Shown: one piece after another, positions 60,720 to 64,000 of the stretch
Position numbering within the stretch: the stretch's first letter is position 1
Layout of the letters: each line of letters starts with the position of its first letter
Source of the DNA: CAWBQO01 sp963790965
GTDB taxonomy: Bacteria; Bacteroidota; Rhodothermia; Rhodothermales; DASSAV01
Assembly (NCBI GenBank): GCA_963790965.1
Contig: CAWBQO010000006.1
Location: forward strand, 434,001 to 498,000
Reading direction: 5' to 3'
Length of the DNA: 64,000 nt
Notes under the pieces: generated by a model
Told to the model about the DNA's origin: nothing
Seen by the model: only the letters and a program-made list of their open reading frames with translations
Databases searched by the model: none
Made by a program: the position numbers and the translations under genes

Positions 60720-61508
60720 ATGGCGGAAAAGAACGGGCTTCCCCGAGTCAGTTGTCTCATGGTGACGGCGAACCGGCTCAAGCTGGCAAGCCGGGCTGTG
60801 CGCTGCTTCAAGAACCAAACGTACCCCAACAAAGAACTCGTTGTCATCGATGACGGTGAGGCGGATTACGGCCCTTTGCTCGCCGAACTGCCGGCGGATG
60901 AGGTGCGGTATGTCAAACTCGAGAAGAAGCCGGACAGCATTCTTGGCAAGCTCCGCAACCGGTCGCTGGAAGAGGCAACGGGCGAGTTCCGGTTGCACTG
61001 GGATGATGACGACTGGATCCATCCGGACCGCATCCAGCGGCAGGTCGACGTGATGCAGCAGGGCTACGACGCCGTCACGCTGCACGGCTCGATCATGCAT
61101 CTCGACACGCCGGAGTTCTTCGACCATCCTTACATCGGCTACCTGAAGCAAGGCTGGCCGGCAAGCATCATGCACCGCAAGGACGACGCGGCGCGTTTTC
61201 CCGAGCTACGCAAAGCGGAAGACTCCATTTACCTCCAGCACTGGCTTCAGAAACGGTACCACCAGATGCCCGCGGAGGACTCGTACCTCCATGTGCGTTG
61301 CTTCCACGGCAGCAACACATGGGAAAAGACGCACTTCCTCACCAAGATGCGCAACACCCCGGTGGACCTGCTTCTCTACGGCCTCCATAAGCACGTGCTT
61401 CGCAACGTGTTCGGCCACCGGCGTTTCAAGCTCGACGCGCGTGCGCGCGAGTCGTTTGAGATGTACATCCGGGATTCGGTGGAACTTGGAATCTTTGAAA
61501 AAAGGTAA
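60720..61508 (+). CDS. Family 2 glycosyltransferase
   Basis: 262 residues, no membrane anchor. GT-A fold: RVSCLMVTANRLKLASRAVRCFKNQTYPNKELVVIDDGE, then RNRSLEEATGEFRLHWDDDDWIHPDR with the metal-binding D-x-D. The second half lacks the usual acceptor-side signature and is helical, with MHRKDDAARFPELRKAEDSI. Substrates unknown. Probably transfers a sugar to a cell-surface glycan with the adjacent epimerase. A weak hairpin GCCCG/CGGGC follows the stop. Confidence 0.87.
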   Translation: MAEKNGLPRVSCLMVTANRLKLASRAVRCFKNQTYPNKELVVIDDGEADYGPLLAELPADEVRYVKLEKKPDSILGKLRNRSLEEATGEFRLHWDDDDWIHPDRIQRQVDVMQQGYDAVTLHGSIMHLDTPEFFDHPYIGYLKQGWPASIMHRKDDAARFPELRKAEDSIYLQHWLQKRYHQMPAEDSYLHVRCFHGSNTWEKTHFLTKMRNTPVDLLLYGLHKHVLRNVFGHRRFKLDARARESFEMYIRDSVELGIFEKR

Positions 61509-61586
61509 GCCCGCGCAAACGGGCGGTGTTACCTCTCGGCCCTTTCATGCGGCTTAGGGATCTCACGGGGCTACGGCCTCCCGCCA

Positions 61587-62972
61587 ATGATGGCATTGTT
61601 TTCGCATGAGTTCAGCGGAGACGACGAGATTCTTTTTCGCGAAGCCGCCCGAGCACACCCATGCCCAATGTGCTTGCGGGCGGCCTGGACCCCTGAGGCT
61701 TACCTTGTGATTGCGAGAGATAGACAGGCAAGATCCTACCGGCGACCCACGCCCGCCGGGCCGACGCCCCACCGCATTGCCCTCTTCACGGGCGCGTACA
61801 ACCACATCGCCGACGGCGTCTCGCTGACGCTGAACCGGCTCGTGTCCTATCTCGAGCGCAACGGTGCCGAAGTGCTCGTCTTTGCGCCGAGCGTCGAGAA
61901 CGCGCCGGTCAAGCACGCCGGCCGCCTGTTTCCGATTCCCTCCCTCGCGGCACCCGGCCGAAAGGAGTACCGCGTGTCGCTCGGACTGACGCGGGCTGCC
62001 CGCAAGGAACTCGCGGCGTTCAAGCCGACGCTTTTCCACATTGCGACGCCGGATATTCTCGGCAACCAGGCACTCAGGCTGGCGAAGAAGTGGGGCATAC
62101 CGGCCGTCGCGTCGTACCACACGCACTTTAGCTCTTACCTGAAATACTACGGCTTCGAGGAGTTGGAGGGCTTTCTCTGGAAGTACCTCCGCCGGTTCTA
62201 TCGCCAGTGCGAGCACATCTATGTGCCCTCGCAAAGCATGGCGGCGGTGCTCCGGGCACATGAGATCAAGCGCGGGCTGCGGCTCTGGCAGCGCGGCGTG
62301 AACACGTCGCTCTTCAACCCTGAGCGGCGGTCGTCGGCGTGGCGGCAGACCATCGGACTCGAAGAAGACGAGGTGCTGATCACGTTCGTCGGTAGGCTCG
62401 TCTGGGAAAAGGGCCTCGACGTGTACGCCAAGGTTATCGAGCGGCTGACGGAGAACGGCATCCCCCACCGCAGCATGATCGTGGGCGACGGACCGGCGCG
62501 CGCCGAGCTTTCGGAGCGGCTGCCGGACACCATCTTCACCGGCCATATGGGCGGCGAAGCCCTCGCGCGCGCCTACGCCTCGTCTGACTTGTTTTTCTTC
62601 CCGAGTGACACCGAGACATTCGGCAACGTCACGCTCGAGGCCATGGCTTCCGGGCTTCCCGCCGTCTGCGCCGACGCTACCGGCAGCAACGGACTCGTGC
62701 AGCACGGCGTCACGGGAATGCTGGCCCCTCCGGGCGACGTGGACATCTTCTACGAGTACGTGAGCCAGATCGCAACCGACCCTGCGCTCCGCTATATCAT
62801 GGGCGAGAACGCGGTGCTGCGGGCCATGGAGTACGAATGGGACACCATCCTCGCGCGTATCGCCGGCTATTACGACGAAATTCTGAACCCGGGGCGGGAA
62901 GCCGGTGGTGACGGATCGGCCCAGCGGGTCCTCCCTGCCGTCGATGAAGCCGTGCTCATGCACCGCTCCTGA
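61587..62972 (+). CDS. Family 4 glycosyltransferase (GT-B)
   Basis: Up to 461 residues. The conserved N-terminus HRIALFTGAYNHIADGVSLTLNRLVSYLE begins at residue 62, so the true start may be GTG 61707 (residue 41) or nearby. Donor-side motifs: FVGRLVWEKGLDVYAKVIERL, VGDGPARAELSERL, SSDLFFFPSDTETFGNVTLEAMASGLPAVCADATGSNGLV. Resembles the MgtA/SQD2-like group that uses nucleotide sugars to glycosylate lipids or glycans. A hairpin terminator follows. Confidence 0.87.
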   Translation: MMALFSHEFSGDDEILFREAARAHPCPMCLRAAWTPEAYLVIARDRQARSYRRPTPAGPTPHRIALFTGAYNHIADGVSLTLNRLVSYLERNGAEVLVFAPSVENAPVKHAGRLFPIPSLAAPGRKEYRVSLGLTRAARKELAAFKPTLFHIATPDILGNQALRLAKKWGIPAVASYHTHFSSYLKYYGFEELEGFLWKYLRRFYRQCEHIYVPSQSMAAVLRAHEIKRGLRLWQRGVNTSLFNPERRSSAWRQTIGLEEDEVLITFVGRLVWEKGLDVYAKVIERLTENGIPHRSMIVGDGPARAELSERLPDTIFTGHMGGEALARAYASSDLFFFPSDTETFGNVTLEAMASGLPAVCADATGSNGLVQHGVTGMLAPPGDVDIFYEYVSQIATDPALRYIMGENAVLRAMEYEWDTILARIAGYYDEILNPGREAGGDGSAQRVLPAVDEAVLMHRS

Positions 62973-62999
62973 TTCCGAAACCGAAGAGACCAATCTATG

Positions 63000-63037
63000 C
63001 GGCCTTGCGGGCATCCCTCGCAGGGCCGTACTCTTTT
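63000..63037 (+). terminator. Rho-independent terminator after the GT4 gene
   Basis: Stem CGGCCTTGCG (63000-63009) with CGCAGGGCCG (63019-63028), one wobble pair, and tail TACTCTTTT. 28 bases past the stop. Confidence 0.75.
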
Positions 63038-63064
63038 AAGGCCGCATTGCCTCCGCCACCGAAC

Positions 63065-64000
63065 TTGAACCAGACGCCGCTCCGGATCCTTTTCGTTTCG
63101 CATTCCGTGCCGCCCCCTGGCGCGTCGATGAAGAACCTCGGAGGCATGCAGCGCGTGGCGTCCGATTTGCTGGACGCGCTTGAGCGTTCGCACGATGCGC
63201 ACGTGCGCGACGTGCTGCTTCGAGCCTCCTGGCGGTGGACTCATGTCCGGATCGTGCCCTTTATGGCGGGCCTGCTCGCTCGGCTCCCCGCGCTGGCCGC
63301 GCGAGAACGAGCGGACGTGGTGCTCTTCTCTTCCATGGTCACCGCCGGGCTTGCACCCGCTCTTTCCGGCCGGATGCGGAAGGCGGGTGTGCGGATGGCG
63401 GCCATCGCGCACGGCCGCGACGTGACGCTTCCAAATGCTGCCTACCAGACGTGGCTGCCGCACGTTTTCGGCGCGCTCGACGCCGTACTACCCGTCAGCC
63501 TCGCCACCGGGGATGAATGCCTTGTGAGAGGCCTCCCGGCGGCCAAGGTATACGTCGTTCCGAACGGCATCCGGCTGCAAGAGATCGAGGCGCCCGCAGA
63601 GCGCGAATCAGCGCGCCGAGCCTTGCGCGAGAGCCTGCCCGACGACGCCTTCCTGCTTTGCAGCGCCGGGAGGCAGGTAGCGCGAAAGGGCTTTGCCTGG
63701 TTTGTCGACGCCGTGCTGCCCCGGTTGCCGGAGCGGGTGCATTACCTGCTCGCCGGTACGGGTCCGGAGGAGGGCGCGATCCGCGCGGCCGCTGAAAGGC
63801 ACGGATTGCACGATCGCGTGCATCTGCTCGGGCGCGTCGATGAGGCCGAACTGGCGCGACTCTACCGAGGAGCCGACCTGTTTATCATGCCCAACAGACC
63901 CGTTCCGGGGGACATGGAGGGATTCGGCGTCGTGCTGCTCGAAGCCGGTCTGCGCGGACTGTACACCGTTGCGGCTGCGCTGGAAGGCATTCTCGACGTG
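63065..64000 (+). CDS. Family 4 glycosyltransferase, 3' end beyond window
   Basis: Open to the right window end; about 312 residues visible. Start uncertain: TTG 63065 or 63047, with the first ATG in frame at 63128 inside the conserved N-terminus. TPLRILFVSHSVPPPGASMKNLGGMQRVASDLL is the GT4 acceptor-side start. GRQVARKGFAWFVDAVLPRL, LLAGTGPEEGAIRAAAERHGL and GADLFIMPNRPVPGDMEGFGVVLLEAGL are donor-side motifs. Different enough from the preceding GT4 to be a separate family member. Confidence 0.8.
   Translation, partial: MNQTPLRILFVSHSVPPPGASMKNLGGMQRVASDLLDALERSHDAHVRDVLLRASWRWTHVRIVPFMAGLLARLPALAARERADVVLFSSMVTAGLAPALSGRMRKAGVRMAAIAHGRDVTLPNAAYQTWLPHVFGALDAVLPVSLATGDECLVRGLPAAKVYVVPNGIRLQEIEAPAERESARRALRESLPDDAFLLCSAGRQVARKGFAWFVDAVLPRLPERVHYLLAGTGPEEGAIRAAAERHGLHDRVHLLGRVDEAELARLYRGADLFIMPNRPVPGDMEGFGVVLLEAGLRGLYTVAAALEGILDV

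Overview
The window comes from a GC-rich bacterium of the Bacteroidota/FCB group, most likely a Rhodothermota (Rhodothermales-type) organism. This is inferred from the short Bacteroidota-style primary sigma factor, a type III glutamine synthetase, a serine hydrolase ending in a type IX secretion (Por) sorting domain, a bacterial GH3 enzyme, DUF1990 and DUF4126 proteins and a cbb3 oxidase operon. No rRNA, tRNA, CRISPR array, prophage or IS transposase gene was seen. The window is chromosomal housekeeping and envelope DNA interrupted by non-coding repeat families.

Layout. 1-2.2 kb: a minus-strand operon (N-terminus of an unknown protein, a TIM-barrel isomerase-like protein, an M28-fold lipoprotein with decayed metal ligands). 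2.9-6.3 kb: a repeat island with two small membrane-protein genes. 6.4-18.3 kb: Ser/Thr kinase, folP, GH3 enzyme, rpoD, TonB receptor, CorC/HlyC-type transporter, LytTR protein, deoB and a degenerate GGDEF-like membrane protein. 18.5-20.7 kb: an arsenic-type locus (arsR, redox thiol protein, ArsP-like permease) split by two copies of a small inverted-repeat element. 20.7-28.9 kb: VOC dioxygenase, tandem DUF1990 proteins, DUF4126, phosphodiester glycosidase, mutS. 29-34.6 kb: a compact type IV pilus/type II secretion-like operon in which PilM+PilN and PilO+PilP are fused. 34.9-36.05 kb: a tandem array of about eight palindromic repeat units. 36-49.7 kb: LOG protein, large zinc metalloprotease, TauE/SafE exporter, Na+/solute symporter, secreted serine hydrolase, a riboflavin-kinase-like protein, an Lrp regulator beside glnN. 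50-51.5 kb: second repeat island. 51.5-59.5 kb: a two-component system divergent from ccoNOQP-ccoG. 59.7-64 kb: sugar epimerase and three glycosyltransferases, the last cut by the window end.

The most notable functional unit is at 51.5-59.5 kb. The sensor kinase contains a PAS domain closely resembling the heme-binding oxygen sensor of FixL, its partner is a FixJ/NarL-type regulator, and the neighbouring divergent operon encodes the high-affinity cbb3 oxidase. This has the logic of rhizobial FixLJ-fixNOQP but is built on a NarX/DegS-type kinase core with a receiver-like N-terminus that lacks its phosphoacceptor. The second notable unit is the compressed pilT-[MN]-[OP]-Q operon. The third is the repeat landscape: a ~176-bp MITE-like family with eight recognisable copies here, one of which supplies the stop codon of arsR, and a 1.15-kb palindrome array upstream of pilT.

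Starts were moved inward in many genes where a signal peptide, a conserved N-terminus or adjacent-gene geometry argued for it. Identifications rest on recognising motifs and domain order, without database searches.
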